Assembly: GCF_005222705.1 (NCBI RefSeq)
Contig: NZ_STGF01000003.1
Coordinates: forward strand, 1-64,000
Reading direction: 5' to 3'
DNA length: 64,000 nt
DNA from: Paenibacillus sp. SY21-1
Lineage (GTDB): Bacteria; Bacillota; Bacilli; Paenibacillales; Paenibacillaceae
The notes beneath the pieces were generated by a model, which worked only from the letters and a program-made list of their open reading frames with translations, was not told the DNA's origin and searched no databases. Shown here in pieces: positions 36,447 to 46,380 of the stretch; the stretch's first letter is position 1, and every line of letters begins with the position of its first letter. The translations under genes were made by a program, and so were the position numbers.

Positions 36447-37603
36447 TAAATCGTTTCGCCGGTGAAATCGATGCGCTGCTTGTCGGCGTGCCGGGAAAGC
36501 GCCAAGCCGATCAGGGTATCCAGCAGTTCCTTGTACGGCATGCCGCTCTCGCGCCACATAAGCGGATACATGCTGAACGGCGTAAAGCCCGGCAAGGTGT
36601 TCACTTCATTTATGAAAATCCGGTTGTCTTCTTTGCGGAGAAAGAAGTCAACGCGCGACAGACCCGATCCGTCGATGGCCTGGAAGGCTCTGACGGCCAT
36701 TTCCCGGATGGCCTCTGCCGTTTCCTCGGGAAGCGCGGCCGGAATTTGCATCGTGGATTTGCCGTCGATGTATTTGGCCTTGTAATCGTAAAATTCATTG
36801 GATGGAGCAATTTCGCCGGGAACGGATGCTTTCGCATCATCATTGCCAAGCACGCTGACTTCAATTTCCCGTGCGTCCACAAATTCCTCAACGATAACCT
36901 TGCGGTCGAATCGCAAGGCGTAGTTGACCGCAGCAATAAGCTCCTCGCGGTTTTTGGCCTTGGAGACGCCTACGCTCGATCCCAGGTTGGCCGGCTTGAT
37001 AAAGCACGGATATCCTAACGAAACCTCGCATTCCATGATGAAGAAAGCCGAATCCCGCTCCCATTGCGTGCGGTTGAAATGCCGGAACACGCATTGCGGC
37101 AAGCCCTCTTGAGCGAATACCTTTTTCATCATAATCTTGTCCATCCCGACAGCAGAGGCCAGAACGCCAGCTCCGACATAAGGGATGTTCGCCATCTCGA
37201 ACAGTCCCTGTATCGTGCCGTCCTCGCCGAAGGTGCCGTGCAGCAACGGAAACACGACGTCCAGTTTGGCATTGCCGTTGTCAGGCGCAGCATGCGACGC
37301 TTGGCCTTCAACCGCTGCGGGTTGCCCCGCCGCCCCGTTTGCCGTTCCGAGCCCGGAGAACAACGGCTCCAGCGCAAAGCTTCCGTTTCCTCCGCTTTCA
37401 AATCTGAGCTGCTCCACGCTCTCAGGCGGCCCCTGCAGCGCCGCCCCCGTTGTCCACTGTCCTTGCTTCGTTATATAGAAAGGCTTAACCTCATATTTGC
37501 TGTAATCAAATTCGCCCATCACGGCAAAGGCCGTTTGCAGAGAGACCTCATGCTCTCCCGATTTCCCCCCATATATAAGACCAACGCGTAATTTGCTCCC
37601 CAT
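36446..37603 (-). CDS. ddl: D-alanine--D-alanine ligase
   Basis: A 385-aa ATP-grasp enzyme that joins two D-alanines for peptidoglycan. Motifs: YGGKSGEHEVSLQ, PLLHGTFGEDGTIQGLFE, GSSVGVSKAKN, INEVNTLPGFTPFSMYP. ATG 37603 follows GGAGG; the upstream extension lacks support. Between the first two motifs is a low-complexity Ala/Gly/Gln/Asn insertion (about residues 78-105) that longer DdlA-type enzymes often vary. It heads a compact operon with the small ORF, the 105-aa gene and uvsE. Confidence 0.96.
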   Translation of the reverse strand: MGSKLRVGLIYGGKSGEHEVSLQTAFAVMGEFDYSKYEVKPFYITKQGQWTTGAALQGPPESVEQLRFESGGNGSFALEPLFSGLGTANGAAGQPAAVEGQASHAAPDNGNAKLDVVFPLLHGTFGEDGTIQGLFEMANIPYVGAGVLASAVGMDKIMMKKVFAQEGLPQCVFRHFNRTQWERDSAFFIMECEVSLGYPCFIKPANLGSSVGVSKAKNREELIAAVNYALRFDRKVIVEEFVDAREIEVSVLGNDDAKASVPGEIAPSNEFYDYKAKYIDGKSTMQIPAALPEETAEAIREMAVRAFQAIDGSGLSRVDFFLRKEDNRIFINEVNTLPGFTPFSMYPLMWRESGMPYKELLDTLIGLALSRHADKQRIDFTGETI

Positions 37604-37626
37604 GGCATATCCTCCGGTACGAAAAA

Positions 37627-38976
37627 TTATAATAGTTCGGCAATATGAAAAAAGCGATACTTCGTCTGTTCCGTCCATGCGTACGAATCGCGGTAATCCC
37701 AATAGCGGTGTCTGCTTGCGACCGTGTTGGCGTTAACCAGCGGCATGCCGAATGAATCGAAGGCTGTCACGATGGTGCTGTGCTGGAAACGGCCGTCGCC
37801 GTTCCAATCGTACGTAATGACATCGCCTAGCTGCAGCTGATCGGCGGAGTCCGCCAGCTCGGCGCGCAGGCCTGCGCTTTTGTAGCTGCTCAGGAAGTTC
37901 GTCATCGCGTTGGACACCGCCCAACTGTAGCTCCACCATTCGCTTCCCTTGTTGCGGCCCTTGTACCACCAGCCCGATCCTCTTTTACCAGTATAGTTCA
38001 TCGGGGCATTGCCTGCAAAGATGCATTGAGACACGTAGTTGGTGCAATTGACCTCGAACAGCTCATAGGCCGGATTACCCTCGTTCCACCAGCGGTCCGC
38101 ATAGGCGGCTGCCAAATCTCTCCTGTAGGGGATGGCGCTTCTCTGGTGTTTGAACTGCGGCAATAGGTCATAATTTAAGTAAGGCATGGATACGGACGGC
38201 TGCTCTTCATCGTGCTCGGAATATTCGTTTTCGCTCAGCCAACTGTTAGAAAGCGCGCCATAGCGCGGCCTGCGCTCGGCAATAAGCGGCTCCACGCGCA
38301 CAAGGTCCCAGTCCGCGCCGGTCAAGCCCAGCCACAAACGCTCGTATTCGGAGCGCTCCTCTGTGTAAAAGCGTCCCGTTTGCTCCATTCTTCTTTTCAT
38401 GTGAAGCTTGATCAACACAGAAACCTCGCTGGCCGATTCGTTCACCCGGACAAGCTCCGCTTTCGTTTCACAGCCTGCGGGCAGCGCCCCCCGCAGCAGC
38501 TCGCGCTCGCGAAGCCTTCCTAGCCGGGCGCCAAGACGCGAGCAGTGCTCGCGGTCTTGAACGAATTCGGCCAGCTCCCCGGCATGCTGATTGGTTTCGG
38601 ACTGATTGTACAGGCTGACATAGCGATGCACCGCTTTTTTCCAGCCGAGCTCCTCGCCGTTCATTCGCTTGGGGTCGTAGTCGGACGAGCGCAGCAGCGA
38701 GTTCAGCCTGGATTTGCCGTTACGGTCAGCGGAAGCGGCTGACGCCCCGGACGCTTTGCTCCGGCCGTCGCTTGGCGGCCTTGCGGCGTTCGAGCCATTG
38801 GCCTCGGCTACCTTGACCGGCTGCATAAAATCATGTAAATCTCGTTCCGTCTGTCTGTTGGATTGCGATACATGGATGGCCGCTTTCTGCTTGCCCGCTC
38901 CAGCGCCAGCCTTGGATGCAGTCTGATTTCGTTTGTGCAACGATTTGCCCGATCCCCGGTTGCTCGTTCGCGACAT
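37627..38976 (-). CDS. Amidase-domain protein (Amidase_6/NlpC-P60-like), no signal peptide
   Basis: A 449-aa protein. The C-terminal ~170 residues match the putative amidase domain Amidase_6: RRDLAAAYADRWWNEGNPAYELFEVNCTNYVSQCIFAG, with the candidate nucleophile Cys near residue 311, then GDVITYDWNGDGRFQHSTIVT with His near 399. The N-terminal ~130 residues are basic, Ser/Lys/Ala-rich and disordered; the middle resembles a stalk-like domain. ATG 38976 follows AAGGAGGAATATCG. It lacks a signal peptide, so a role in the mother cell or spore compartment is possible (inference). Confidence 0.85.
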   Translation of the reverse strand: MSRTSNRGSGKSLHKRNQTASKAGAGAGKQKAAIHVSQSNRQTERDLHDFMQPVKVAEANGSNAARPPSDGRSKASGASAASADRNGKSRLNSLLRSSDYDPKRMNGEELGWKKAVHRYVSLYNQSETNQHAGELAEFVQDREHCSRLGARLGRLRERELLRGALPAGCETKAELVRVNESASEVSVLIKLHMKRRMEQTGRFYTEERSEYERLWLGLTGADWDLVRVEPLIAERRPRYGALSNSWLSENEYSEHDEEQPSVSMPYLNYDLLPQFKHQRSAIPYRRDLAAAYADRWWNEGNPAYELFEVNCTNYVSQCIFAGNAPMNYTGKRGSGWWYKGRNKGSEWWSYSWAVSNAMTNFLSSYKSAGLRAELADSADQLQLGDVITYDWNGDGRFQHSTIVTAFDSFGMPLVNANTVASRHRYWDYRDSYAWTEQTKYRFFHIAELL

Positions 38977-39122
38977 CGATATTCCTCCTTGAGCTATGCC
39001 AGCTGGAGTCTTCGCCAAACGCTGAATAACTGCTTCATTATATGAATGGAGCTTCGGAATCATGTAACATTTGGCCAATTCATTTTCATAATGATTTACA
39101 TGAAGAAAGCGCATAATTGGAC

Positions 39123-39152
39123 TTTACGTCGAACGTATTTTAACGATATACT
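39123..39152 (+). promoter_or_regulatory. Probable acnA promoter
   Basis: TTTACG (39123-39128), 18-bp spacer, TATACT (39147-39152). Transcription would start near 39159, just before the palindrome at 39178. Confidence 0.5.
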
Positions 39153-39177
39153 GTAGATATAGAAAATTTGAAATCAA

Positions 39178-39194
39178 GTTTCACACAGTGAAAC
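39178..39194. promoter_or_regulatory. Operator palindrome upstream of acnA
   Basis: GTTTCACACAGTGAAAC is a perfect dyad (7-bp arms, 3-bp centre) 27 bp before the acnA start. Nearly the same 17-mer (15 of 17 identical) is at 42829-42845 before the IclR gene. Confidence 0.8.
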
Positions 39195-39221
39195 AAACTT
39201 CACAACAAAAGGAGAATAACG

Positions 39222-41936
39222 ATGTCTACACAAAATCATTATTCGGTTCGCACATCGCTGGAGGCTGGCGGTAAGTCTTATGCTTACTACAACCTGGGCG
39301 GCTTGCAAGAGCAAGGACTAGGCGACATTTCCAAGCTTCCTTTTTCCATCAAAGTATTGCTTGAAGCAGCTGTCCGTCAATTCGACGGCCGCGCCATTAC
39401 CGCTGAACACGTAAAGCAGCTTGCTACATGGGCTGACGGACGCGAAGATAAAGAAATTCCTTTCATCCCTGCGCGTATCGTATTGCAGGATTTCACCGGC
39501 GTACCGGTTGTCGTTGACCTTGCGGCCATGCGCGATACCGTTGCCAAGGCGGGCGGCGACCCTAAACAGATCAACCCGCTTGTACCGGTTGACCTCGTTA
39601 TCGACCACTCGGTTATGGTCGACGCGTTCGGCTCCCCGGAAGCGCTGGAATACAATACAAAAGTCGAGTTCGAACGCAACGAAGAACGCTATCGCTTCCT
39701 TCGCTGGGCACAAACCGCATTCGACAACTTCCGTGCGGTTCCTCCGGGAACAGGTATCGTTCACCAGGTTAACCTGGAATACCTCGCATCGGTAGCAGCA
39801 ACCAAAACGGTTGACGGCGAAACCGTTGTATACCCTGACTCGCTCGTAGGTACGGACTCCCATACGACAATGATCAACGGTCTTGGCGTTGTGGGCTGGG
39901 GCGTTGGCGGCATCGAGGCGGAAGCGGGCATGCTTGGACAACCGCTTTACTTCGTAATGCCGGAAGTTATCGGTTTCCGCTTGACCGGCAAGCTTGCAGA
40001 AGGCGCAACGGCGACTGACCTTGCTCTGACCGTTACCCAAATTTTGCGTAAAAAAGGCGTTGTAGGCAAGTTTGTCGAGTTCTTCGGCCCTGGCCTATCC
40101 AACATCAGCCTTGCTGACCGCGCAACGGTTGCCAATATGGCTCCTGAGTACGGCGCAACGATCGGCTTCTTCCCGGTCGATGAAGAAACGCTGAACTACA
40201 TGCGCCAAACCGGCCGTACGGAAGACCTGATCGAGCTGGTTGGCCAATACTATAAAGCGCAAGGCATGTTCCGCACCGACGAAACGCCTGACCCGGTATT
40301 CTCCGACATCGTTGAGCTGGACCTGTCCACCATCGTTCCATCGCTTGCCGGTCCTAAACGTCCGCAAGACCGCGTTGAGCTGACTGCGATGAAAGAATCG
40401 TTCAACAGCATCATTCGCACTCCGATCGACAAAGGCGGCTACGGTCTGACCGAAGAAAAAATCGCCGAAGTCGTAGAGGTTGCGCATGCTGACGGCCAAG
40501 TGAGCAAAATGAGCACAGGCGCTGTCGTAATCGCCGCGATTACAAGCTGCACGAACACATCCAACCCAAGCGTTATGGTGGGTGCCGGTCTTGTAGCGAA
40601 AAAAGCTGTCGCTCTCGGCCTTACGAAGCCTGCTTATGTAAAAAGCTCCCTGACGCCAGGCTCGCTCGTCGTAACCGAGTACCTGACCAAAGCCGGACTT
40701 ATCGAGCCGCTTGAGGCGCTGGGCTTCCACGTTGCCGGCTACGGCTGCGCAACTTGCATCGGTAACTCCGGTCCGTTGCCGGACGAAGTCAGCAAAGCGA
40801 TCGCCGATAACGATTTGACGGTATCCGCTGTTATTTCCGGTAACCGTAACTTCGAAGGACGCGTTCACGCTCAGGTTAAAGCCAACTACCTGGCATCGCC
40901 GCCGCTCGTTATCGCTTATGCTCTTGCGGGCACAACGAACATCGACCTGGCTAACGAGCCAATTGGCTACTCGCATGACAACGAGCCTGTATTCCTGAAG
41001 GACATTTGGCCAACTTCGCAAGAAATCAACGATGCGATGGCGGCGGCGCTTACCGCGCAAATGTTCCGCGACAAATATGAGAATGTATTTACGCAAAACG
41101 AGCGCTGGAATGCGATTTCCGTACCTAAAGGCGAAAGCTACGAATGGGACGAGAAGTCCACATACATCCAGAATCCTCCGTTCTTCGAAGGTCTGGGCTC
41201 TGAGCTGTCCGACATTAGCGACATCCATTCCGCCAGCGTGCTTGCGCTGCTGGGCGATTCCGTTACGACGGACCACATCTCTCCAGCGGGCAACATCACG
41301 GTTAACAGCCCGGGCGGCAAATATTTGATCGACAATGGCGTTGACCGCAAGGACTTCAACTCCTACGGCTCGCGTCGCGGCAACCATGAAGTCATGATGC
41401 GCGGCACGTTTGCGAATATCCGTATTCGCAACCAAGTAGCTCCGGGAACAGAAGGCGGCGTTACCACTTACCTGCCGACTGGCGAAGTGCTGTCGATCTA
41501 CGACGCATCGATGAAATATCAAGCCGAAGGCAAAAATCTTGTTGTACTGGCCGGCAAAGAGTACGGCACTGGCAGCTCCCGCGACTGGGCGGCCAAAGGC
41601 ACATTCCTGCTTGGCGTAAAAGCCGTTATCGCGGAAAGCTTCGAGCGGATTCACCGTTCCAACCTTGTGGGCATGGGCGTTCTGCCGCTTCAATTCCCTG
41701 AAGGTCAAGGCTGGTCGACGCTCGGCATTACAGGACGCGAAACGTTCGATATTTCCGGTCTGTCCAATGACGTGACGCCAGGCTCGCAAGTTACCGTAAC
41801 AGCTACTCGCGAAGACGGCACTTCGTTCGATTTCAAAGCGAATGTCCGTCTCGACTCGATGGTTGACGTTGATTACTATCGCAACGGCGGTATCCTGCAA
41901 ACGGTACTGCGTCAAATGATCGCAAACATGAACTAA
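39222..41936 (+). CDS. acnA: Aconitate hydratase
   Basis: A 904-aa AcnA/IRP1-type aconitase that interconverts citrate and isocitrate in the TCA cycle. The [4Fe-4S] ligands are C443 in SCTNTSNPS and C509/C512 in [12 protein letters not shown]. Other family blocks are [12 protein letters not shown] and [13 protein letters not shown] 39222 follows AAAGGAG. The length is typical. In Bacillus this enzyme also binds RNA when the cluster is lost. Control by the nearby IclR regulator is suggested by a shared palindrome. Confidence 0.97.
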   Translation: MSTQNHYSVRTSLEAGGKSYAYYNLGGLQEQGLGDISKLPFSIKVLLEAAVRQFDGRAITAEHVKQLATWADGREDKEIPFIPARIVLQDFTGVPVVVDLAAMRDTVAKAGGDPKQINPLVPVDLVIDHSVMVDAFGSPEALEYNTKVEFERNEERYRFLRWAQTAFDNFRAVPPGTGIVHQVNLEYLASVAATKTVDGETVVYPDSLVGTDSHTTMINGLGVVGWGVGGIEAEAGMLGQPLYFVMPEVIGFRLTGKLAEGATATDLALTVTQILRKKGVVGKFVEFFGPGLSNISLADRATVANMAPEYGATIGFFPVDEETLNYMRQTGRTEDLIELVGQYYKAQGMFRTDETPDPVFSDIVELDLSTIVPSLAGPKRPQDRVELTAMKESFNSIIRTPIDKGGYGLTEEKIAEVVEVAHADGQVSKMSTGAVVIAAITSCTNTSNPSVMVGAGLVAKKAVALGLTKPAYVKSSLTPGSLVVTEYLTKAGLIEPLEALGFHVAGYGCATCIGNSGPLPDEVSKAIADNDLTVSAVISGNRNFEGRVHAQVKANYLASPPLVIAYALAGTTNIDLANEPIGYSHDNEPVFLKDIWPTSQEINDAMAAALTAQMFRDKYENVFTQNERWNAISVPKGESYEWDEKSTYIQNPPFFEGLGSELSDISDIHSASVLALLGDSVTTDHISPAGNITVNSPGGKYLIDNGVDRKDFNSYGSRRGNHEVMMRGTFANIRIRNQVAPGTEGGVTTYLPTGEVLSIYDASMKYQAEGKNLVVLAGKEYGTGSSRDWAAKGTFLLGVKAVIAESFERIHRSNLVGMGVLPLQFPEGQGWSTLGITGRETFDISGLSNDVTPGSQVTVTATREDGTSFDFKANVRLDSMVDVDYYRNGGILQTVLRQMIANMN

Positions 41937-41940
41937 ACCA

Positions 41941-41998
41941 AAAAGACTATCCTCTGAGCTGCTTGGCAACAAGCAGTTCGCGGATAGTCTTTTTTTTA
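41941..41998 (+). terminator. acnA terminator
   Basis: AAAAAGACTATCC pairs with GGATAGTCTTTTT; the loop holds a second small stem (CTGCTTG...CAAGCAG). Eight T follow. Confidence 0.9.
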
Positions 41999-42061
41999 TA
42001 ATCAGATAAAACGGACTCCATCTTGAAATAATGGCTTGGCCGTCCCGTGCGGCAGCAAGCG

Positions 42062-42805
42062 TCAAATCATCATCATGCCCATTCGTCTGGCCGATTCCAT
42101 AATGTCGGGCGCATATTCGCGCATGGCCTCCATCGTCAGCCTGCTCGCCGGTCCCGATGCCGACAACGCTGCGGCTATATTGCCCGACCTGTCGAAGATC
42201 GGCGCCGACAAGGCCGCCACGCCCGGCTCACGCTCCTCGAAGCTTGTCGCATAGCCGTTCTCTACAATTTCAGCCAGCTGCTGCTTGTATTGATCCAGAT
42301 CAATGGAATACAGCCAGGCGGGATCGCCAAAAATGCTTTCCTGCACCAACGGCTCGGCATAAGCGATGAGCACCTTGCTCGACGCGCCGGCATACAGCGG
42401 CAATCTGACTCCAACAGGCGCTACCCTTCGTACCGATTGATTGCTTTGGACAGCCTGGATACGAATGCGCTCCGAGCCATCGCGTACGTAAATGCTGACC
42501 GTTTCGCCAAGCTGATCGCGCAGCCTCTCCATCTCAGGAAGCCAAATCGACGCCTGGTCGTTTGTACGCGAGAGATGGGCGGACAGCTCCCATACCTTCA
42601 GGCCAAGATGATAACGATCCGTTGAGCTGTTTCGCTCGATAAAGCCCTTTTCCTCCAGCGTAGCAAGCATACGATGTACCGTACTCTTATGCAGTCCGAC
42701 ATGTTCGGCAATTTCCGTCATCGCCCAGTCAGCCTTCATGGTAAAACAAAGCAAAATATCCAGCGCCCGATCTACCGCCCGGACTGTCGGTTTTCCATCC
42801 TCCAT
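42062..42805 (-). CDS. IclR family transcriptional regulator
   Basis: A 247-aa regulator. The N-terminal winged helix reads RAVDRALDILLCFTMKADWAMTEIAEHVGLHKSTVHRMLATLEEKGFIER, the IclR pattern, followed by a GAF-like ligand-binding domain (VSIYVRDGSERIRIQAV, GASSKVLIAY, GYATSFEEREPGVAALSAPIFD). ATG 42805 follows GGAGG. It is convergent with acnA across the acnA terminator. A palindrome in its own leader matches one upstream of acnA, so it probably controls itself and acnA; the ligand could be a TCA-cycle acid (inference). Confidence 0.92.
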   Translation of the reverse strand: MEDGKPTVRAVDRALDILLCFTMKADWAMTEIAEHVGLHKSTVHRMLATLEEKGFIERNSSTDRYHLGLKVWELSAHLSRTNDQASIWLPEMERLRDQLGETVSIYVRDGSERIRIQAVQSNQSVRRVAPVGVRLPLYAGASSKVLIAYAEPLVQESIFGDPAWLYSIDLDQYKQQLAEIVENGYATSFEEREPGVAALSAPIFDRSGNIAAALSASGPASRLTMEAMREYAPDIMESARRMGMMMI

Positions 42806-42828
42806 GCCGTTGCACCTCCACAATACAG

Positions 42829-42845
42829 GTTTCGCACAATGAAAC
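42829..42845. promoter_or_regulatory. Operator palindrome upstream of the IclR gene
   Basis: GTTTCGCACAATGAAAC, 24 bp before the IclR start. It differs from the acnA site GTTTCACACAGTGAAAC at two symmetrical central positions. Confidence 0.75.
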
Positions 42846-42988
42846 TGATTCTCACTCAGTATAACTCATAGCCGACACATTCGTAAAGAAGAGTTGTTTT
42901 CATTACAGCTATATTACAAGTGCTTAACAATCTCTTCATACTCATTGACAGGCCTTTTGCACCAGTCTACGATAAAAGGACTACAAAC

Positions 42989-43004
42989 AATAAGCGCTTT
43001 CAAT
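42989..43004. promoter_or_regulatory. cre-like site (CcpA)
   Basis: ATTGAAAGCGCTTATT on the minus strand agrees with the catabolite-response element TGAAAGCGCTTTCA except near one end. It lies about 75 bp before the alpha/beta hydrolase gene. Confidence 0.5.
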
Positions 43005-43076
43005 TGAGCGCCGGATTACCGGTCTTTGTTCAGCAATGCTGACCGCATGGCCGCCGATTAGTCAGGAGATGATGAC

Positions 43077-44129
43077 ATGAGCGTATCACCCGCACCTTTG
43101 CCGCTGGAAGGCAGCCTCGCGCCAAGCCTTCAGCCATTTCCTCGGCCGGATACATCGACGTTTTTTAATCGCAACCGATCCAGAAGCCGCACCCGGCATT
43201 TGCTCGTTGCTTCCGTTGCTGCCGCAGCGGCCATGTGCCTGATTGTCCTTGTTATATTTCATGCCTATGTCGCTTGGATGCTCGCCTATCCGTATGTGGC
43301 TCCGCTCGCCTCCAATCCCAAGGCGGCCATCGGCGTGGACTATGAAGATGTAATCTTCCCAAGCCGCAGCGGCGAAACGACGGTGAGCGGCTGGTTTATT
43401 CCCGCAGAATCGGATCAAGGCAATCGGACCGACTCCTCCCGAACCGTGGTGTTCAGCCATGGCTACGGCGCCAATCGCGAGGAAAGCTGGGTTCCCATGT
43501 ACGAGCTCACGAAGCTGATGCACGGGCTTCACTATAATATATTGATGTTTGATTACGGATACGCGTCCAAAGCCTACAAAGCTCCGGCAACAGGCGGCCT
43601 TGAGGAGTCGCAGCAGCTGCTCGCAGCAGTAGATTACGCCAAACAGCGCGGAGCGCAGGACATTGTCGTCTGGGGCTTCTCGATGGGCGCCGGAACAGCG
43701 CTTCAGGCCGGTCTTCAAACCGACGATATTGATGCGATGATTTTGGACAGTTTGTTTATCCCAAGCTCGGAGGCCTTATTCGACAATCTTAACCAATTCA
43801 TTCAATTGCCAAGCTTCTCCTTGTCGATGATTGAGAAGCTGATACCGCTCTGGACGGGCTCCGATTTCGGATCGATACCGGCAGAACAGGTTATAGCCAA
43901 TGAGTACGATATTCCGCTTTTTGTGATTCATGGCACAAAAGATGCCAAAGCTCCCTATGAGACTGCCGAGCTGGTGGCGGCCGATCAAGGCAATGCGCTG
44001 TCGCGATCGTGGATTGTGCCGGATGCGCAGCATGAGCTGATTTTCCGTGCGCATCCTACCGAATACATCCAGCGCACGGCGCTATTTTTAAGCCAGGTAG
44101 ATCAACAGCTGCAGAATGAGCAAAACTGA
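43077..44129 (+). CDS. Alpha/beta hydrolase, membrane-anchored
   Basis: A 350-aa serine hydrolase with an N-terminal anchor (about residues 42-72) and an extracytoplasmic alpha/beta fold. Nucleophile S202 in GFSMG, acid D289 in HGTKDA, and H319 in DAQHE. The oxyanion region is FSHGYGANRE. It resembles BEM46/YqkD-like hydrolases; the substrate is unknown. ATG 43077 follows AGGAGATGATGAC. A cre-like site upstream suggests carbon-source control (inference). Confidence 0.88.
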   Translation: MSVSPAPLPLEGSLAPSLQPFPRPDTSTFFNRNRSRSRTRHLLVASVAAAAAMCLIVLVIFHAYVAWMLAYPYVAPLASNPKAAIGVDYEDVIFPSRSGETTVSGWFIPAESDQGNRTDSSRTVVFSHGYGANREESWVPMYELTKLMHGLHYNILMFDYGYASKAYKAPATGGLEESQQLLAAVDYAKQRGAQDIVVWGFSMGAGTALQAGLQTDDIDAMILDSLFIPSSEALFDNLNQFIQLPSFSLSMIEKLIPLWTGSDFGSIPAEQVIANEYDIPLFVIHGTKDAKAPYETAELVAADQGNALSRSWIVPDAQHELIFRAHPTEYIQRTALFLSQVDQQLQNEQN

Positions 44130-44149
44130 GGCTGCTTCAGCCGTAAACA

Positions 44150-44200
44150 TCAAAGGGGTTTTCCGCAACAGATGAATTGTTGCCGGAAAACCCCTTATAC
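44150..44200. terminator. Hairpin between convergent hydrolase and folE
   Basis: AAGGGGTTTTCCG-CAACA pairs with TTGTTG-CCGGAAAACCCCTT. It lacks a long T-tract but sits between two convergent gene ends, so it could terminate both. Confidence 0.65.
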
Positions 44201-44236
44201 ATTGGCCGGATAAACGCCTTGTCAGGCTGTTTCCGC

Positions 44237-44830
44237 TTATTGCTTGATTAGCGTGAGAAACTCGGAGCGAAGCGCCGAGCTGCTGCGGAATTCGCCTCGA
44301 ACGGCCGAAGTTACGGTGCTGCTGCCGGGCTTCTTGATGCCGCGGGCGCACATGCACAAATGCTCGCCTTCCACGACAACCATGACGCCATGCGGCTTGA
44401 GCTCCTCTTCCAAAATATCCGCAAGCTGCGATGTAATCCGCTCCTGCACCTGCAGACGCCGGGTCACCGCTTCCACTAGACGAGCGAGCTTGCTCAGTCC
44501 AACGATTTTGCCGCTAGGCAGATAACCGATATGGGCTTTACCGAAAAACGGCGCCATATGATGCTCGCATTGGCTGTAATAGACGATATCCTTGACGATG
44601 ACCAGCTCCTCGTGCTGCTCATCAAACGTCACGCCCAGCACCTCGCGAGGATCAACCTCGTAGCCTGCGAATATTTCCTCATACATGCGCGTTACGCGAG
44701 CCGGGGTGTCCAGCAAGCCTTCACGCTCCACATCTTCTCCGATCAGCTTCAATATTTCCTTAACGTGATGCTCTATTTGTTCACGATGTTGGCCTACGTT
44801 TGAATTTACATAATCCTTTTTGCCCGCTAT
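44237..44830 (-). CDS. folE: GTP cyclohydrolase I (apparent ATA start)
   Basis: Converts GTP to dihydroneopterin triphosphate for folate (and queuosine) synthesis. Zn and catalytic motifs: [44 protein letters not shown] and [14 protein letters not shown]. The first ATG/GTG/TTG-type codon in frame is TTG 44752, inside the conserved helix, and has no ribosome binding site. The frame stays open upstream as [20 protein letters not shown], a normal FolE N-terminus, and an AAGGAGG is 8 nt before an ATA at 44828-44830. So translation probably starts at ATA (197 aa), or a base there is a sequencing error. Confidence 0.9.
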   Translation of the reverse strand: MAGKKDYVNSNVGQHREQIEHHVKEILKLIGEDVEREGLLDTPARVTRMYEEIFAGYEVDPREVLGVTFDEQHEELVIVKDIVYYSQCEHHMAPFFGKAHIGYLPSGKIVGLSKLARLVEAVTRRLQVQERITSQLADILEEELKPHGVMVVVEGEHLCMCARGIKKPGSSTVTSAVRGEFRSSSALRSEFLTLIKQ

Positions 44831-44867
44831 CTCAAACCCCTCCTTGGCTCATTCCTTGCCGGATGCG

Positions 44868-45098
44868 CTATCTGCGCGGAAACTTCTGATTTTTCATCAT
44901 ATTCTGCGCCTTCGCCATCTGCTGCTTGTTCAGATTGTAGCCCATTTGCTTAGCCATCTTCTGAATCATTTCCGGATCATTCTGCATTTTCTCTAGCTGC
45001 TTGCGCAAATAAAATACGCCAACAAAAAAACCGCCTGCCGCTCCTGCAAGCAAAGTTACGATAGGCACTACGATATTAACCCAATTCATCCCCAACAC
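44868..45098 (-). CDS. yneF: YneF family small membrane protein (UPF0154)
   Basis: A 76-aa protein with one N-terminal membrane helix (IVVPIVTLLAGAAGGFFVGVFY) and a basic C-terminal half with the family sequence RKQLEKMQNDPEMIQKMAKQMG. Three possible starts (GTG, TTG, ATG) lie within ten bases; AAAGGA upstream suits the GTG or TTG better than ATG 45089. The function of the family is unknown. Confidence 0.9.
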   Translation of the reverse strand: MLGMNWVNIVVPIVTLLAGAAGGFFVGVFYLRKQLEKMQNDPEMIQKMAKQMGYNLNKQQMAKAQNMMKNQKFPRR

Positions 45099-45208
45099 CT
45101 TGTCCTTTCTCAGTTCAACTCATTATGCACGATTTGCACAAAATCGCGATTTGTATAATGTTCCCATGATAGCATGTTCGCACCATGTTCGCAATCCAAG
45201 AATTCGCT

Positions 45209-46378
45209 TTATTCCGAGGCCCCGCTTACGTTCCCGGCGACTGAGCGAAGCGCCTCCAGCGCCGTATGAATCGCGCTTGCAGCCTCTTCATCCGCTTCCG
45301 CCTCCAGCGCTCGCTCCAGGGCTTCCTTCGCCTGTTCGCCGCCTATTCTCGACAGCGACCATGCGGCTGTTCCCCGAAGCACAGGACGCGGGTCGCGCTC
45401 CAGCACGCCGATCAAATCCGGCACGGCAGCCGCTTCCTTGAAATTGCCCAATGCGATGACCGCATTGCGCTGAATCGGCTTCTTGCCCCGCCAAGCGGAG
45501 GACGTCTGCCCGTAACGCGACTGGAATTCCTTATTCCCGATGGTAAGCAACGGCAAAAGCAGCGGCTTGGCCAGCTCATTGTCCGGCTGCAGCTCCGGGT
45601 GGTGGGTCCAGTTTTTACCCCGGTTGACCGGACAAACGATTTGGCAAGTATCGCAGCCATACAGCCGGTTGCCGATTTTGCGCATAAACTCGTCGCTGAT
45701 CATGCCCTTCGTCTGAGTAACGAAGGAAATGCAGCGGCTGGCATTAAGCTGGCCGGGGCCAACGAGCGCATCAGTCGGACAAGCGTCGATGCATTTCGTG
45801 CAGGAACCGCAGCCTTCCGTAATCGGCGTGTCCGGCGCCAGCGGCAAATTCGTAATCATTTCCCCGAGATAGATCCATGAACCCAGCTCAGGTGAAATGA
45901 TGGAGCAGTTTTTGGCGCTCCAGCCGATGCCCGCCCGCTCTGCGACCGCGCGATCGGACAACGCTCCCGTGTCGACCATGCTCTCCACCCTGAGCCCGGG
46001 CTCCCGCTCCCGCAGCCATGCCTCCAATTTGGCAAGCCTGTCTCGCAGGACGCGGTGGTAATCCGTCCCCCAGGCAGAGCGGGACATGATGCCGCGACGC
46101 TCGCCGGGCTCCGACCTCGGAGGCTCCTTCAGCTTGGACGGATATGCAATGGCTATGGCGATAATCGATTGCGGATTGTCGAACAACAAGGCCGGATTCG
46201 TTCTTTTGTCCAGGTCTGGCTCTTCGAACCCCGATTCCCTGCCCAGCTCGCGATGCCGCAGCAAAATCTGCTTAAGACTTGTAAAGGGATCGGCGGAAGC
46301 CACTCCAATCTTGTCAATTCCGAGCGAGGGGGCTGCGGCGATCATCTCTTCCTTTAGCAATGCCCATTTATCCGTCAT
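45209..46378 (-). CDS. queG: Epoxyqueuosine reductase
   Basis: A 389-aa cobalamin- and [4Fe-4S]-dependent enzyme that performs the last step of queuosine synthesis on tRNA. Two ferredoxin-like cluster motifs: CGSCTKCIDACP and CDTCQIVCP (the last Cys of one belongs to the second cluster). The N-terminal part has KNCSIISPELGSWIYLGEM, typical of QueG. The C-terminus has HEAT-like repeats. ATG 46378 is 2 bp after rnhA. folE, whose product feeds queuosine synthesis, lies about 380 bp away. Confidence 0.96.
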   Translation of the reverse strand: MTDKWALLKEEMIAAAPSLGIDKIGVASADPFTSLKQILLRHRELGRESGFEEPDLDKRTNPALLFDNPQSIIAIAIAYPSKLKEPPRSEPGERRGIMSRSAWGTDYHRVLRDRLAKLEAWLREREPGLRVESMVDTGALSDRAVAERAGIGWSAKNCSIISPELGSWIYLGEMITNLPLAPDTPITEGCGSCTKCIDACPTDALVGPGQLNASRCISFVTQTKGMISDEFMRKIGNRLYGCDTCQIVCPVNRGKNWTHHPELQPDNELAKPLLLPLLTIGNKEFQSRYGQTSSAWRGKKPIQRNAVIALGNFKEAAAVPDLIGVLERDPRPVLRGTAAWSLSRIGGEQAKEALERALEAEADEEAASAIHTALEALRSVAGNVSGASE

Positions 46379-46380
46379 CG

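Noticed and set aside
40095..42065. 656-codon open frame antisense to aconitase
   Set aside because: It mirrors the codon bias of acnA, has no ribosome binding site or recognisable domain, and overlaps a certain gene completely.
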